This document shows positions 22,722-22,864 of a stretch of DNA of 22,864 bases, one piece after another. The stretch's first letter is position 1. Each line of letters begins with the position of its first letter. The translations under genes were made by a program, and so were the position numbers. This stretch comes from an uncultured Fusobacterium sp. GTDB taxonomy: Bacteria > Fusobacteriota > Fusobacteriia > Fusobacteriales > Fusobacteriaceae. Under the pieces are notes generated by a model. It was not told where the DNA came from, ran no database searches, and was given only the letters and a program-made list of their open reading frames with translations. Location of the stretch: positions 1-22,864 of the forward strand of contig UQOH01000032.1 of assembly GCA_900542625.1 (NCBI GenBank). Direction: 5' to 3'.

Positions 22722-22864
22722 TTAAAACCCCTCTCTTTTGTATATTTGATATAAAATTCCGTGAAGAATGGAAACTGTAACTGTACTTCCGCCTTTTCTT
22801 CCGTCTATTGTTATATATGGAATATCCATATTTTTAAATATTTCTTTTGAATCTGCTGCTCCCA
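22722..22864 (-). CDS. cbiC: Cobalt-precorrin-8 methylmutase, C-terminal end only (cut by the window edge)
   Basis: The last 46 codons and stop of an open frame run off the right edge. The peptide starts GAADSKEIFKNMDIPYITID, then GRKGGSTVTVSIL and a hydrophobic helix ending in KREGF. The GRKGGS block followed by an Ala/Val/Ile-rich helix is the C-terminal signature of CbiC/CobH precorrin-8X methylmutase, which moves the C11 methyl to C12 to give hydrogenobyrinate or cobyrinate. The stop lies 4 bases before the cbiD ATG, and cbiC next to cbiD is a common order in anaerobic cobalamin operons. The fragment is short, but motif and position agree. Confidence 0.85.
   Translation of the reverse strand, partial: GAADSKEIFKNMDIPYITIDGRKGGSTVTVSILHGILYQIYKREGF

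Noticed and set aside
22718..22864. Possible cobalamin riboswitch at the start of the cbi block
   Set aside because: The bases upstream of cbiD code for the end of cbiC, so the operon starts beyond the right edge and any riboswitch would be outside the window.

Overview
The window looks like a chromosomal segment of a Fusobacterium-like bacterium. The DNA is very AT-rich, the proteins are Lys/Glu/Ile-rich, and Shine-Dalgarno sites are strong (AGGAGG type). There is an outer-membrane lipoprotein gene (mlaA), so the cell is probably diderm, and a full anaerobic (cbi-type) cobalamin block. The genus is inferred from composition and gene content, not from a database match. Every gene I can support lies on the minus strand, so transcription runs from high to low coordinates. 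I see no tRNA, rRNA, CRISPR array, transposase or phage gene.

Right part (13966-22864): one tightly packed tetrapyrrole/cobalamin operon. In order of transcription it holds cbiC (only its 3' end, at the right edge), cbiD, cbiE, cbiT, cbiL, cbiF, cbiG, cbiH, cbiJ, hemC and a cobA-hemD fusion. hemC and cobA-hemD make uroporphyrinogen III and then precorrin-2. After cobalt insertion, CbiL, CbiH, CbiF, CbiG, CbiD, CbiJ, CbiE, CbiT and CbiC carry the ring through to cobyrinate. The chelatase, the precorrin-2 dehydrogenase and the amidation and lower-ligand genes are not in the window, and neither is the operon promoter or any cobalamin riboswitch.

Middle part (7257-13860): separate small units. 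These are ilvA (own promoter); an alpha/beta hydrolase coupled to mlaA (outer-membrane lipid function inferred), closed by a strong terminator; a yycJ-like metallo-hydrolase, a uracil-DNA-glycosylase-like protein and 5-formyl-THF cyclo-ligase in one overlapping unit; and yebC with its own promoter.

Left part (1-7256): recG, proS, and then a three-gene unit running from a good promoter at 3067-3095 to a hairpin terminator at 52-72. It encodes a divergent SIR2-like protein, an acidic Glu-rich protein with an unrecognised C-terminal domain, and a small alarmone (ppGpp-type) synthetase. This is the least understood gene set here.

The most unusual non-coding feature is a pair of related palindromic elements of about 165 bp (5025-5188 and 7314-7481), one on each side of recG. 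Their ends and apex are conserved, while the stem segments differ between copies with compensating changes. The second copy sits inside what looks like the loop of the yebC terminator. A short hairpin at 10395-10429 has the same arm sequence.
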